Shown here in pieces: positions 23,501-33,814 of a DNA stretch of 64,000 bases (position 1 is its first letter; the number at the start of each line of letters is the position of its first letter). The notes below the pieces were generated by a model that was not told where the DNA came from, searched no databases, and saw nothing but the letters and a program-made list of their open reading frames with translations. Position numbers and translations under genes: made by a program. Source of the stretch: Zea mays (Eukaryota > Streptophyta > Magnoliopsida > Poales > Poaceae); NCBI RefSeq assembly GCF_902167145.1, contig NC_050102.1:11842850-11906849 (forward strand). The letters are read 5' to 3'.

Positions 23501-23811
23501 CAGTATGATGCCCGAGTTATTCACCTACTGTCTCAAAGGAATCAACTTCACGAAAAAGCCGGGAAGAGGAATGATTCAAGAACTTCGAGTTATGAACGTC
23601 AAAGAGTAATCATTACAGAGAAACCAACATCAGTTCATTCATTAAAGGGAAGATAACATACTTACAAATCAACTCTTCGCGAGTTGATACTTCCCTACTC
23701 TTACTACATTACATTACTACTATCACTACACTACGCTATACTACTCTACATTACTACTACATTATTCTAACTATACTACACTATACTAATATCTAAGAAG
23801 ACCAGTGGCGC
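23501..23811. other. Spacer with TACTA-type simple sequence
   Basis: No gene is seen. 23695-23790 is low-complexity sequence built from TACTACATTAC-like words. It lies immediately downstream of the antisense ORF at 23812-24276 and may form its 3' untranslated region. Confidence 0.5.
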
Positions 23812-23966
23812 CTAGCCACTGGCCCTGCCCCTGCTGCCGCCACCGCCGCCCTTGGTGCTGCCCTTGCTGCTGCCGCCCTTGGTGCTGCCCCTGCTGTTGC
23901 CGCCGTCACCGTCCCTGCCGCTGTCGCTGCTGCCCCTGCCGCTGCCGCTGCCGTCGCCGTCGCCAC

Positions 23967-23997
<31 letters not shown>

Positions 23998-24276
23998 GTC
24001 CTCGTCCTCGCCGCCGCCGTCCGAGTCCTCCTCATCCGAGGAGTACTCCGACTCATCCGAGCCCTCGAGCCCGGAGCGCTCAACAGCTCGGATGTATGTC
24101 CAGACTTCCGCGGCTATCCCCTGGGAGTCGTCCGAGTCATCGGACGACGCCGGGGGAGAGACGGGAGCCGGAGATCCCTCGGACTCGGAGGAGAACTCCT
24201 CCTCCGAGTATTCCGAGCCACCGAAATCCTCCGATGGAGGAGTCGATTCGCGCTTGCGCTTGTTACTCTTGCCCAT
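23812..24276 (-). CDS. Second antisense ORF in the Grande-like element, acidic/Gly-Ser-rich
   Basis: This 154-codon ORF starts MGKSNKRKRE (a nuclear-localisation-like basic cluster). It then has Ser/Glu-rich acidic stretches (residues 12-60), a short ordinary segment AAEVWTYIRAVERSGLEG, a run of Asp (about residues 88-108) and a Gly/Ser/Arg-rich tail. A TATA box on the same strand lies 83 bp upstream of the ATG. It is transcribed away from gag-pol and towards the 1018-codon antisense gene. I recognise no family. Much of it is low-complexity (GAC/GAG/GGC triplets), so coding status is uncertain despite the promoter-like signal. Confidence 0.45.
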
Positions 24277-24358
24277 TGCAGAAGCAGACAGGGAGAGAAG
24301 AGAAGGGAGCAGTAAAGAGCAGCGAGGAGATGTGAAAAAACCAGAGAGGCAACGACGT

Positions 24359-24366
24359 TATTTATA
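24359..24366 (-). promoter_or_regulatory. TATA box for the second antisense ORF
   Basis: TATAAATA on the minus strand lies 83 bp before the ATG at 24276. The sequence between is AG-rich leader without an upstream ATG that I can see in the main frame. Confidence 0.45.
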
Positions 24367-25010
24367 GAGGGAGATGGCAACTGCTCACCTTCAACCGCGA
24401 TCACTGAACAGTCGCAAAGCATTCAATAAGCACTTCCACTCGTCTGAAGACACGTCAGGCGGGTGACGCCGTTTCATGCAACTCTACACCCATTGGGACT
24501 CCAGTCAACAACGCGGAGGATATGATTACACTCGCCGTCCCATCACATTACTACTCAGAAGCAGCCGGCTAAAACACTCAGCGTACCAAACCGTTCCTTG
24601 CCCACACCCATTGGGGGGGGACGCCCAGGAATTATCAGTATATTTTTCAAAACAGTCACATCTGTACAGGGCACGCAGTGAATACCTCAAGACAAAAATG
24701 AGATATCAGTAAGGATCAGAGGAAAGCCAAATATAGCCAGCAAAGTACAAGATATGGCCGACAGAAGCGACGTGAAGACTAGACAGAGAACGTCCATCAA
24801 ACGTCCAATCAGTCGCAGAAGCAAATAAATGGCACTACCTAACAAGATATGGATGGATTGCAAACTCGGCTGCTAAAGACAAAATATACGCTGACCTCTG
24901 CAGCAAAATATTGATGACATAATGCTGACCTCTAAAGCATAATGCAAATAGCTTCATGCTGATTTCTACAAGCGAAAGGGATAATTTTCAGCAAAGAGGC
25001 ACAAAAGGAA
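24367..25010. other. Grande-like 3' non-coding region
   Basis: No ORF of note. It contains ACACCCATTGGG words (24487 and 24604 onward) that recur after the first hairpin module (about 25060), and a G8 run near 24612. Confidence 0.5.
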
Positions 25011-25458
25011 GACCTTCGAATGGATTATCCTTAAAAATCCATTTGAAGGTCGGGGGCTACACCCATTGGGTGCACCTTCGGTGCACCCCATGGATTATCA
25101 TTCCAAGCTGAGATAGTGCCGACTTCTAGGGTGTGGGGCAAGATTAAAAGGCCAACCCTCAACTAAAATGCAGGAGCACAAATGGAGATAATTTCTGGGA
25201 AAGACCTTCGAGTGGATTATTTTCTAAAAAATCTACTCGAAGCTCGGGGGCTACACCCTTCGGTGCACCCAATGAAGTTCAGAATCCTACAAATTGGAAT
25301 GCCGACCTCTAAGGCACAAGCACGAAACTAGGCTTTGGGTCAACGAGTGATCGGAGCAGGATAAGTCAACAGGAAGCCATCTTTTTTCAAATCACCTGCA
25401 AGCTGGACCTGGGATCTTCGGGTTGATTACCTCTAAATTAACCCAAAGATCGGGGGCT
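25011..25458 (+). promoter_or_regulatory. Three hairpin plus polypurine modules before the 3' LTR
   Basis: Modules at 25011-25058, 25203-25252 and 25413-25458 each consist of 16-bp inverted arms around an AT-rich loop, directly followed by CGGGGGCT. In module 1 the arms are GACCTTCGAATGGATT and AATCCATTTGAAGGTC. The third module abuts the LTR start TGTGGGGG at 25459, so its GGGGGCT is the plus-strand primer tract; the other two look like duplicates of it. Confidence 0.75.
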
Positions 25459-25873
25459 TGTGGGGGATAGATATCCCCCGGGTCCACTAAAAGAGTAAAA
25501 GACCTCACGAAAGGCCCAAGGGCCCAATAAATCGTAAGGTCATTCTTTCGTGGGCCTGGGGAGAAACAGCCAGCAAAGCAGAACGACATGAGGCCGGATT
25601 GGTGCAAACCCGGACGGCCCACAGCGCCGAGCGAGTGATCGTAACAGAGATCCGACTTTCCCGCGCTGGAGCCTCCATGCAACGAAGCCATGCGAGGATA
25701 AGTCGGCGAGGGTTACGTAGGGATAATCTTAAGAGGTTCACTATCTTTTAGCTACTTGTTGTTATCTTATCTACATGTACTGCCCCACGGTCGAGTATAT
25801 AAGGCCTAGGGGGCACCCCTTCAGAGGGATCGACTTATCTTACTTTGCCACCCACATTGACTCTCTGTGTCCT
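25459..25873 (+). repeat. 3' LTR of the Grande-like element, first part
   Basis: The first 415 bp of the LTR are identical to the 5' LTR except for one A/C difference near the ACTTGTTGTTAT stretch. It is interrupted by Sirevirus C after GTCCT (25869-25873). Confidence 0.93.
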
Positions 25874-27290
25874 TGTAGGAAACGGGTGACGCCTAAGAGG
25901 GGGGGGGGGGTGAATTAGGACTTCCAAAACTTTTACTAAACTAGGCCACAATTAAATCCCTAGAGCAAAACCTTTGCAAGTAATCAAACTAGAGTGTGCA
26001 AACTAGGTTTTGTCTAAGTGTTGCTATCTCTGCCGCAAAGGTTAAGTTTCAATCTACACTAAACAAGTATGACTACAAGATTGAAACTTAAATGCTTAAT
26101 ATAAATATGGAAAGTAAAGAGCTAGGTAGAGAAGCAAACTCTCGTGGATGACGCCGGTATTTTTACCGAGGTATCCGGAACCACGCAAGGTCCCGACTAA
26201 TCCTCGTTGGTGCCCCTACGCAAAGGGAAGCCCACGCGAGGGCCAAGCACCTCGGTCGAGTAACTCCGTAGAGAGCCGCGGGCCTTCTCCACGCGCAAGT
26301 GGTGCTCCGCTTCCGGCTCCTCTCGGACGCTCCCCGCCGTCTCCACTATCGAGCTTCCGGCCGAAACGCCGCGGGCCTCGTTCCCTCCGGTACACGGTGG
26401 CGGCCGTGACACAAACGCGGTTGTCACGGTCTCGCAAGACTCTCGCCCCACTCGGTACAATTACAACGACTCACGCAAGAGCCGAGGGGTTGTGTGGTTT
26501 TACAAAACTCACTCAACTAACTAGGATTCACCTAGAGCAAGCGCTAATGCGGTCTAACTAACCTAAGCACTTCACAAAGCACCTACGCTAATCACCGAGT
26601 GATTCTATTAAGCACTTGGGTGTTTGAGCACTTGGAAATGTCTACAATATGCCTTGGTATGTTTCTTGGGCTCCCACACTAGAGAATGGCCGGTTGGGGT
26701 GGTATTTATAGCATCCACACCCCAAACTAGCCGTTGGACAGAAAGCAACAGCTTTCTGTCGTCGGGTGCACCGGACAGTCCGGTGCACCACCGGACACTG
26801 CACAGTAGATGTCCGGTGCACGCCACGTCAGCCGACCGTTGGCGCCTGTAGCAGTCGACCGTTGGATCCGACCGTTGCCGTCTGCCCGTTGGCACACCGG
26901 ACAGTCCGGTGCACACCGGACAGTCCGGTGCTACAGCCAGAGAGCGCCTGTCTGCGGCCTCTCTGCGCAGACTGTCCGGTGCCACACCGGACAGTCCGGT
27001 GCACACCGGACACCAATGTTCGGTGCGCCACCAGGCGCTGGCTGACAGCCCACTTCTTGGATTTCTTCACTGATTTCTTCGGGCTTCTTTTGTTCTTGAG
27101 TATTGGACTCCTATGCATCTTTTTATGTCTTCTTTTGAGGTGTTGCATCCTCATTGCCTTGGTCCAATTCTCTTCGCATCCTGTGAACTACAAACACAAA
27201 CACTAGAAAACTTATTAGTTCACAGGTTGTGTTAATCATCAAACACCAAAACTCAATTAGCCAAATGGCCCGGGGTCCATTTTCCTTACA
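25874..27290 (-). repeat. 3' LTR of Sirevirus C
   Basis: This 1417-bp LTR has a minus-strand TATA box (TATAAATA) at 26703-26710 inside imperfect GGGGTG/CACCCC arms. CACCGGACAGTCCGGTGC palindromes cluster at 26765-27030. It is longer than its partner because of extra palindrome copies. The G run at 25899-25910 has 12 G against 6 in the other LTR. Confidence 0.92.
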
Positions 27291-28667
27291 ATCTCCCCCT
27301 TTTTGGTGATTGATGACAACACAACCAAAGCAAGCAAATAATACAAGTATTTGAATGAAAATATGCATTTTACTTGCTAAGATGCATGAATGTCCCCACA
27401 ATGTGATATTATGGACTTAAGCCTCCCCCTAACTCCATAATTCACTTACTTCCTATTTTTTGAGATATAAAATTTAAAATTGGTGGTGTTTGGTGTTTGA
27501 TATAGTTTTCATTGCTTTGGTCCCTAAACTTCTCCCCCTTTGGCATCAACCACCGAAAAGGAAGACATTAAAAGCATGTAGGAAGTAAATAAAAGCTTGC
27601 CCTCAACAAGAATTGTATCAAATGATATCACTAGAAGGATATTAAATTAAGCCATGAATGGTACCACCTGTAGGAGTCCTCAAAAGATTACTCCTCCTAA
27701 ATGAGTTTTCTCCTTTAGAAAGAGTTTTTCTCCCCCTTTAGAGATGAAGAAATACTCCCCCTGACAGAGATCCTTTACTTAGGAAAAAGCATGTGAAAAT
27801 TAGAGGTGCAAGACATGATTTGAAAAGACTAACTTCCCTTATGCATAGGTAACAGAATATGAGTTAAGTACATATGCATTTTTAGCAACAAGGAAGTATA
27901 TGATATGAAATATAGTCTAATCAAATATTGGAGAAGACATGTAAATGATACTAAATGTAGTCTCAAAAGATACCAATTGAAAGTCAATGGTGAGCTTGAG
28001 AGACATGAGAGTTCTTGGAGATTTTGCAGTGGAAGATTGTTGTCTTTCTCCGGGGACTTCATTTTCCTTACAATGAGACTATCACATGAAATAGACTTGA
28101 AAAGGTGTTAGTCTCAAAGTATTGGATTATAGAGTAACCTCCCCCTAAAGGTGTGCATACAAGTTTTGAATACTTGTAGGAGACATGCATTATGATTTGA
28201 TATCAAGAGGGGCAAATTATCCATAATCCAGACTTTGGCACATATAAGTTAAATGATACACTTTGTAGAAATCAAAAAAATTTCAATTGATGCATCATTT
28301 ACTATGGAGTGATATAAAAGCTATGTGTCGTGCTTTAACTAAACATTTTAAGCCATGTAGGTTTGCTTATGAATTTAAAAACTAGCAATCCTACCATATG
28401 ATTTACCTAGTATGCATGATTTTGAACAAAAGTACATAACAAATTTAATACTAGGCAAGAAAGGTAAACTAGATAAAAGATAAATAGATATGCATATCTA
28501 GAAACAAGAAGTACAATAAAACTAGTTACCTTAGTCATGGGTGGGAAATTTGGGTCCAAAATTTTCACTAACCCACTTGGCAATAAACTTGATTCAATAT
28601 GATGTATCCCATGATATACATCCCAATATTGTCAAGTCTCCAAATTTCCCGAGGACCTTCGGTCCAC
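27291..28667 (-). other. Sirevirus C 3' non-coding region with polypurine tracts
   Basis: No pol-like sequence is visible. The primer tract AAAAAGGGGGAGAT (minus strand) abuts the LTR at 27291-27304. Further GGGGGAG-type tracts are near 27531, 27729, 27752 and 28139. Everything between gag and these tracts that would encode pol is absent. Confidence 0.75.
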
Positions 28668-30179
28668 TCACTTCCCTTTCGGGATCCAAACCTTCTTGGT
28701 GCTTTTCATGGTTGAAATTATCTCCTTTGGCACCCAGATGCGTTTGGCCCCCTTTCCTTTGTTGGCTTGCTTGTTGGCCTTGATTGCTATCACCTTTCCG
28801 TTCTTTTTCTTCTTGATCAAATATGGTGTAGCATCCTTTTTGTTCACCTTTTTGATGTAGGTGTTGGAGATTTTGCTAGATGGCTTTTGCTTGAGCTTTC
28901 GCCTTTGTTTATCCCCGATTATCGCCTTGCATTGGAAAGACTTGTGGCCTTCCATGTGGCATAGTCTACAAATCACAGTTTCTCCCTCCATAGGCTTGTT
29001 CACTCCCGCAGTGGTGTTATCCTGTGAAGGTCGGATTTGTTTGGCTTTGCCTTTCTTGTCATACAAAGCCTTGCCAAGGCGAGCCACTTCTTGCTTTAAT
29101 TGTTCATTTTCCTTTGCAACCTCATCCGAACATGTCTTTACAACAATATTCTCAACAACGACTTGGTTGCAGGGGTTAGAATCATCAATTAAATCAAAGC
29201 AGGAAGTAGAAGTATCTTTCTTAATTATTTCAGGTATTTCAACTAAAGATGCTGCTGGGGTGCTACCAATGTTTTCTAGCTTAGTAGTTAGCTCATTATT
29301 GTGTATGCTAAGAATTTCCATTTTCTCTAGTAAATTTTCAATAGATTCTTGGGAGCTAGCTAACTTAGCCTTAAGTTTTTTATTCTTTTTAATAAGGCTA
29401 TCATCGGTAGCAGTGGATGGAGCACTAGATTCTAATAGCTCAATTTTAGTTGATACCTCACTATTTAAGTTTGCAAAAGTTTCAATTTTTTCTAGCAAAC
29501 CTTTGTAATCATTTTGAGAGCTAACCAACTTATTTTTCAAAGTTTTAAGTTGAGCTTTTTGCTTAGTGCAAACATCCTGAAAAAATTCTACGGCTTCCGC
29601 AAGCTCATCTAGAGAGGGCTTTCCCTCACCTTCATCATTACTACTACTTTCATCACTAGAGGATGGAATGCTTTTGTTACCTCTTGCCATAAGGCATTTG
29701 TGTGATGACCGTGATGATCGTGACGAGGACCGGTGGCTGCGTGTCCTTGGAGGTTCATCTTCACTTGAAGAATCATCCCAAGTTCTAACACTTGTTAGCG
29801 CCTTGCCTTTGCTCCTCTCCTTTTTGGGTTTGGCCATATTTGGACAGTTGTCCCTGAAGTGACCCTTCTCCCCACATGCGAAGCATCCTCTCTTCCTTTG
29901 CTTTTTCCTGTCAATGTTAAAGAGAAGATCCTCGACCTGCAGGGGCACACCCATTAGATTAATCTTGCGGATCATCCCCATTACCTTTCCGACGCGTCGG
30001 ATCGTTTCTTCATCCTCGGAGGATGATGTGCATGGTTGATTATCTTCATCATCATCACTTTCTTCTTCTTCCTCTTCTTCACTTGAGGAACTTGGAGTGG
30101 GAGCCTTCTTTTTGCCCTTCCTTTCATCACATGCAAAAGCATATGGTCTTGAGGAAGTTGGCTCCTCTCCCCGACTCAT
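28668..30179 (-). CDS. Sirevirus C gag, C-terminal part with two zinc knuckles
   Basis: This 503-codon frame continues the gag that starts at 30772. It has an acidic Ser/Glu tract (about residues 30-60), a CCHC knuckle CFACGEKGHFRDNC (about 98-111), an Arg/Ser-rich linker, and long coiled-coil segments. A second CCHC knuckle, CRLCHMEGHKSFQC, lies at about residue 405. The end has the paired WVPK/WIPK motif followed by the stop. The upstream gag frame ends in an ATGA overlap at 30176-30179, most simply a 1-bp loss in an A run. Gag packages element RNA; a second knuckle is unusual compared with Sireviruses A and B here. Confidence 0.82.
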   Translation of the reverse strand: MSRGEEPTSSRPYAFACDERKGKKKAPTPSSSSEEEEEEESDDDEDNQPCTSSSEDEETIRRVGKVMGMIRKINLMGVPLQVEDLLFNIDRKKQRKRGCFACGEKGHFRDNCPNMAKPKKERSKGKALTSVRTWDDSSSEDEPPRTRSHRSSSRSSRSSHKCLMARGNKSIPSSSDESSSNDEGEGKPSLDELAEAVEFFQDVCTKQKAQLKTLKNKLVSSQNDYKGLLEKIETFANLNSEVSTKIELLESSAPSTATDDSLIKKNKKLKAKLASSQESIENLLEKMEILSIHNNELTTKLENIGSTPAASLVEIPEIIKKDTSTSCFDLIDDSNPCNQVVVENIVVKTCSDEVAKENEQLKQEVARLGKALYDKKGKAKQIRPSQDNTTAGVNKPMEGETVICRLCHMEGHKSFQCKAIIGDKQRRKLKQKPSSKISNTYIKKVNKKDATPYLIKKKKNGKVIAIKANKQANKGKGAKRIWVPKEIISTMKSTKKVWIPKGK

Positions 30180-30772
30180 TTTTGCGACATCTCAAAGGCC
30201 GCGATTTTCCCAATCACAATGGTCGGGGTCATGTTGCTTAAGTCCTCCATGTTGTGAAGGATGGTGATGATGCTCCCATATCTTTGTTGTGGTAGCAGGG
30301 AGATAATCTTCCTCACAATGTCCGCATCACCTAGCTTATTAATGCCAATAGAATTGAGCTCATTGATAATTAGATTCAAGCGAGAATACATGTCTCTAAC
30401 AAGCTCATCATCTTTCATAGCAAAAGAATTATACTCATTTAAGACTAGGCAATGTTTTTGCTCACGGACATTGGATGTGCCGTCATGGAGCTCATGCAAT
30501 TTTAGCCAAATCTCATTAGCAGTTTTCAGGGTAAATACTTGATTGAAAATATCCATGCTAAGAGATTCATACAAGCAATTTTTGGCTCTAGCATTTAAAT
30601 GAATTTCTTTTTCTTCACTCGTGGTGGGTTTCTCGGGATTCTTGAGGGGTTTCATCCCATCACGAGTGACTCTCCAAACACCTAGATCAACGGCCTCTAG
30701 GTAACAAGCCATTCTAGCACTATAATATGGGAAGTTAGTGCCGTCGAAGTGTGGTGGCCTATGGGTATCCAT
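30176..30772 (-). CDS. Sirevirus C gag, N-terminal part
   Basis: The frame starts MDTHRPPHFDGTNFPYYSARM 66 bp after the primer site and has 198 codons. It matches the copia gag 'UBN2'-type capsid region: PHFDGTNFPYYSARM, ANEIWLKLHELHDGT, MYSRLNLIINEL, IVRKIISLLPQQ. It ends at TGA in ATGA, where the second frame begins. With the downstream frame the gag would be about 700 residues. Confidence 0.82.
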   Translation of the reverse strand: MDTHRPPHFDGTNFPYYSARMACYLEAVDLGVWRVTRDGMKPLKNPEKPTTSEEKEIHLNARAKNCLYESLSMDIFNQVFTLKTANEIWLKLHELHDGTSNVREQKHCLVLNEYNSFAMKDDELVRDMYSRLNLIINELNSIGINKLGDADIVRKIISLLPQQRYGSIITILHNMEDLSNMTPTIVIGKIAAFEMSQK

Positions 30773-30837
30773 CCCTTCCTCTAAAAAGCGTCGGCTCTTT
30801 TAGCGGTGAAGCTAAAGCGTTTCAAATGAGCCAAACC

Positions 30838-30853
30838 GGGCTTTGATACCACT
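30838..30853 (-). promoter_or_regulatory. Primer binding site of Sirevirus C
   Basis: On the minus strand, AAG then TGGTATCAAAGCCC follows the 5' LTR. It is the initiator tRNA-Met type of primer site, as expected for Copia elements. Confidence 0.85.
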
Positions 30854-32221
30854 TGTAGGAAACGGGTGACGCCTAAGAGGGGGGTGAATTAGGACTTCCA
30901 AAACTTTTACTAAACTAGGCCACAATTAAATCCCTAGAGCAAAACCTTTGCAAGTAATCAAACTAGAGTGTGCAAACTAGGTTTTGTCTAAGTGCTGCTA
31001 TCTCTGCCGCAAAGGTTAAGTTTCAATCTACACTAAACAAGTATGACTACAAGATTGAAACTTAAATGCTTAATATAAATATGGAAAGTAAAGAGCTAGG
31101 TAGAGAAGCAAACTCTCGTGGATGACGCCGGTATTTTTACCGAAGTATCCGGAACCACGCAAGGTCCCGACTAATCCTCGTTGGTGCCCCTACGCAAAGG
31201 GAAGCCCACGCGAGGGCCAAGCACCTCGGTCGAGTAACTCCGTAGAGAGCCGCGGGCCTTCTCCACGCGCAAGTGGTGCTCCGCTTCTGGCTCCTCTCGG
31301 ACGCTCCCCGCCGTCTCCACTATCGAGCTTCCGGCCGAAACGTCGCGGGCCTCGTTCCCTCCGGTACACGGTGGCGGCCGTGACACAAACGCGGTTGTCA
31401 CGGTCTCGCAAGACTCTCGCCCCACTCGGTACAATTACAACGACTCACGCAAGAGCCGAGGGGTTGTGTGGTTTTACAAAACTCACTCAACTAACTAGGA
31501 TTCACCTAGAGCAAGCGCTAATGCGGTCTAACTAACCTAAGCACTTCACAAAGCACCTACGCTAATCACCGAGTGATTCTATTAAGCACTTGGGTGTTTG
31601 AGCACTTGGAAATGTCTACAATATGCCTTGGTATGTTTCTTGGGCTCCCACACTAGAGAATGGCCGGTTGGGGTGGTATTTATAACATCCACACCCCAAA
31701 CTAGTCGTTGGACAGAAAGCAGCAGCTTTCTGTCGTCGGGTGCACCGGACAGTCCGGTGCACCACCGGACACTGCACAGTAGATGTCCGGTGCACGCCAC
31801 GTCAGCCGACCGTTGGCGCCTGTAGCAGTCGACCGTTGGATCCGACCGTTGCCGTCTGCCCGTTGGCACACCGGACAGTCCGGTGCTACAGCCAGAGAGC
31901 GCCTGTCTGCGGCCTCTCTGCGTAGACTGTCCGGTGCCACACCGGACAGTCCGGTGCGCCACCAGGCGCTGGCTGACAGCCCACTTCTTGGATTTCTTCA
32001 CTGATTTCTTCGGGCTTCTTTTGTTCTTGAGTATTGGACTCCTATGCATCTTTTTATGTCTTCTTTTGAGGTGTTGCATCCTCATTGCCTTGGTCCAATT
32101 CTCTTCGCATCCTGTGAACTACAAACACAAACACTAGAAAACTTATTAGTTCACAGGTTGTGTTAATCATCAAACACCAAAACTCAATTAGCCAAATGGC
32201 CCGGGGTCCATTTTCCTTACA
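30854..32221 (-). repeat. 5' LTR of Sirevirus C
   Basis: This 1368-bp LTR pairs with 25874-27290. It lacks one palindrome copy in each of two clusters relative to its partner and has a G6 instead of a G12 run near 30879. The TATA box is on the minus strand near 31678-31685. Confidence 0.92.
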
Positions 32222-32226
32222 GTCCT

Positions 32227-32441
32227 CAATCCAGAGAGTCCTCTTGTAACCACGCTCACTAAGCATACTCACCAGGACGTAGGGTGTTACGCATCTCTAA
32301 GCGGCCCGAACCTGTAAATCTTGTCCACTGTCCCCCGTGCGATCGGCACGAACCATTTTGCTACAGTCGTCGACACCGTCCTACTCCTAAAAACACCTTG
32401 AGGGCAACCCCGGGTGTGCGGTCGGACCCAAAACACCGACA
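32227..32441 (+). repeat. 3' LTR of the Grande-like element, second part
   Basis: These are the remaining 215 bp of the LTR after Sirevirus C, ending ACACCGACA. Differences from the 5' LTR are one C/T, one A/C and one missing G. It is followed by the GCAGG duplication and gag of Sirevirus A. Confidence 0.93.
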
Positions 32442-32446
32442 GCAGG

Positions 32447-33779
32447 TGTGATGCTCGTTGGGGAAGAGAGACGATTTGTTGAAGGCGGTGGCGGCGAGTC
32501 CTTTGTCGTCTGAGTCGGACGAAGAGCAATCCGAATCCCACTCCTTTCCAAGGTGTGCCTCGCCTTTAGCCTTCTTATAAACCTTCTTGTTCTCTCTTTT
32601 CCCATTCTTTCCTTGTTCCTGGTCACTATCATTATCGGGACAGTTAGCAATAAAGTGACCAATCTTACCACACTTGAAGCAGGAGCGCTTTCCCTTCGTC
32701 TTGCTCCTTTTGGGATGCTCCTTGCGACCCTTTAGCGCCGTCTTGAAGCGCTTGATGATGAGTGCCATTTCTTCCTCATTGAGCCCCGCCGCCTCAACTT
32801 GTGCCACCTTGGTAGGCAGCGCCTCCCTACTATTTGTTGCCTTGAGAGCAATGGCTTGAGGCTCATGAATTGGACCATTCAACGCCTCATCGACGTATCT
32901 TGCCTCCTTGATCATCATCCGCCCGCTTACAAACTTTCCAAGTATTTCTTCGAGCGACATCTTGGTGTACCTAGGATTTTCACGAATATTGTTTACAAGA
33001 TGTGGATCAAGGACAGTGAAAGACCTTAGCATTAGGCGGACGACGTTGTGGTCCGTCCATCGCGTGCTTCCATAGCTCCTTATTTTGTTGATGAGGGTCT
33101 TGAGCCTGTTGTATGTTTGGGTTGGCTACTCCCCCCTGATCATTGCAAACCTTCCTAGTTCGCCTTCCACCAACTCCATCTTGGTGAGCATGGTGACGTC
33201 GTTCCCTTCATGTGAGATCTTGAGGGTGTCCCAAATTTCCTTGGCGTTGTCCAAGCCGCTCACCTTATGGTATTCATTCCTGCACAATGAGGCTAACAAC
33301 ACAGTAGTAGCTTGTGCATTTTTGTGAATCTGCTTGTCGATGAATAAAGGACTATCCGTGCTATCAAATTGCATTCCATTTTCTACTATCTCCCATATAC
33401 TTGGATGGAGAGAGAACAAGTGACTACACATTTTGTGACTCCAAAATCCGTAGTCCTCTCCATCAAAGTGTGGAGGTTTGCCAAGAGGAATGGAAAGCAA
33501 ATGTGCATTTGAACTATGCGGCATACGAGAGTAATCAAAAGAAAAGTTCGAGTTAACCGTCTTCTTTTTCTCGTAGTCATTGTCGTTGTTGTCCTTTTGG
33601 GAGGAAGAGGACTCGTCGCTGTCGTCGTAGTAGACGATCTTCTTGATGCGCCTCTTCTTCTTCCCGTCCTTCTTCTTATGACTTGAGCCCGAGTCAGTGG
33701 GCTTGTCGTCTTTCGGCTCATTGACGAAGGACTCCTTCTCCTTGTCATTGATCACTATCTCCTTTCCCTTAGGATCCAT
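32447..33779 (-). pseudogene. Sirevirus A gag, N-terminal half
   Basis: The ATG at 33779 (MDPKGKEIV) lies 35 bp after the primer site. 33126-33779 holds a Lys/Asp/Ser-rich head and the start of the capsid region (LGKPPHFDGEDYGFW, AKEIWDTLKISHEG, ELGRF). It is cut by a TAG at 33126-33128. 32447-33032 continues in another frame with NPRYTKMSLEEILGKFV and the zinc knuckle CFKCGKIGHFIANC. It then joins the C-terminal half at 11957 across the Grande insertion. Confidence 0.87.
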
Positions 33780-33814
33780 CCCTTCGGGCGATTAGTCCCT
33801 TTCTTGAAGAGAAC

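Larger units (their letters stand above)
25874..32221 (-). mobile_element. Sirevirus C, gag-only non-autonomous Copia element
   Basis: This minus-strand element is 6348 bp long, bounded by TGTAGGAAACGGG and TTTTCCTTACA on the plus strand, with GTCCT duplications at 25869-25873 and 32222-32226. It has two LTRs, a PBS, a gag split by one frameshift, and a 1.4-kb 3' region with polypurine tracts, but no protease, integrase, RT or RNase H. The LTRs are nearly identical (about eight substitutions, all transitions, by eye), so this pol-less copy moved recently and must have used enzymes in trans. Confidence 0.92.
11966..32441 (+). mobile_element. Grande-like Gypsy (Tat lineage) element, containing Sirevirus C
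   Basis: This complete element begins TGTGGGGGATAG and ends ACACCGACA, with GCAGG duplications at 11961-11965 and 32442-32446. Without Sirevirus C it is about 14.1 kb with 630-bp LTRs, which fits my memory of maize Grande. Order: 5' LTR, PBS, gag-pol, an 89-bp tandem array, an antisense spliced gene, a second tandem array, a second antisense ORF, hairpin/polypurine modules and the 3' LTR. The two LTRs differ by three substitutions and one 1-bp indel by eye, so insertion is recent. gag-pol has three amber codons and an altered integrase triad. Confidence 0.9.

Noticed and set aside
23805..24367. Arg/Cys-rich, Ser/Leu-rich and Arg-rich frames opposite the acidic ORF
   Set aside because: They are mirror translations of GAC/GAG/GGC triplet repeats; only the minus-strand frame has an upstream TATA and balanced start.
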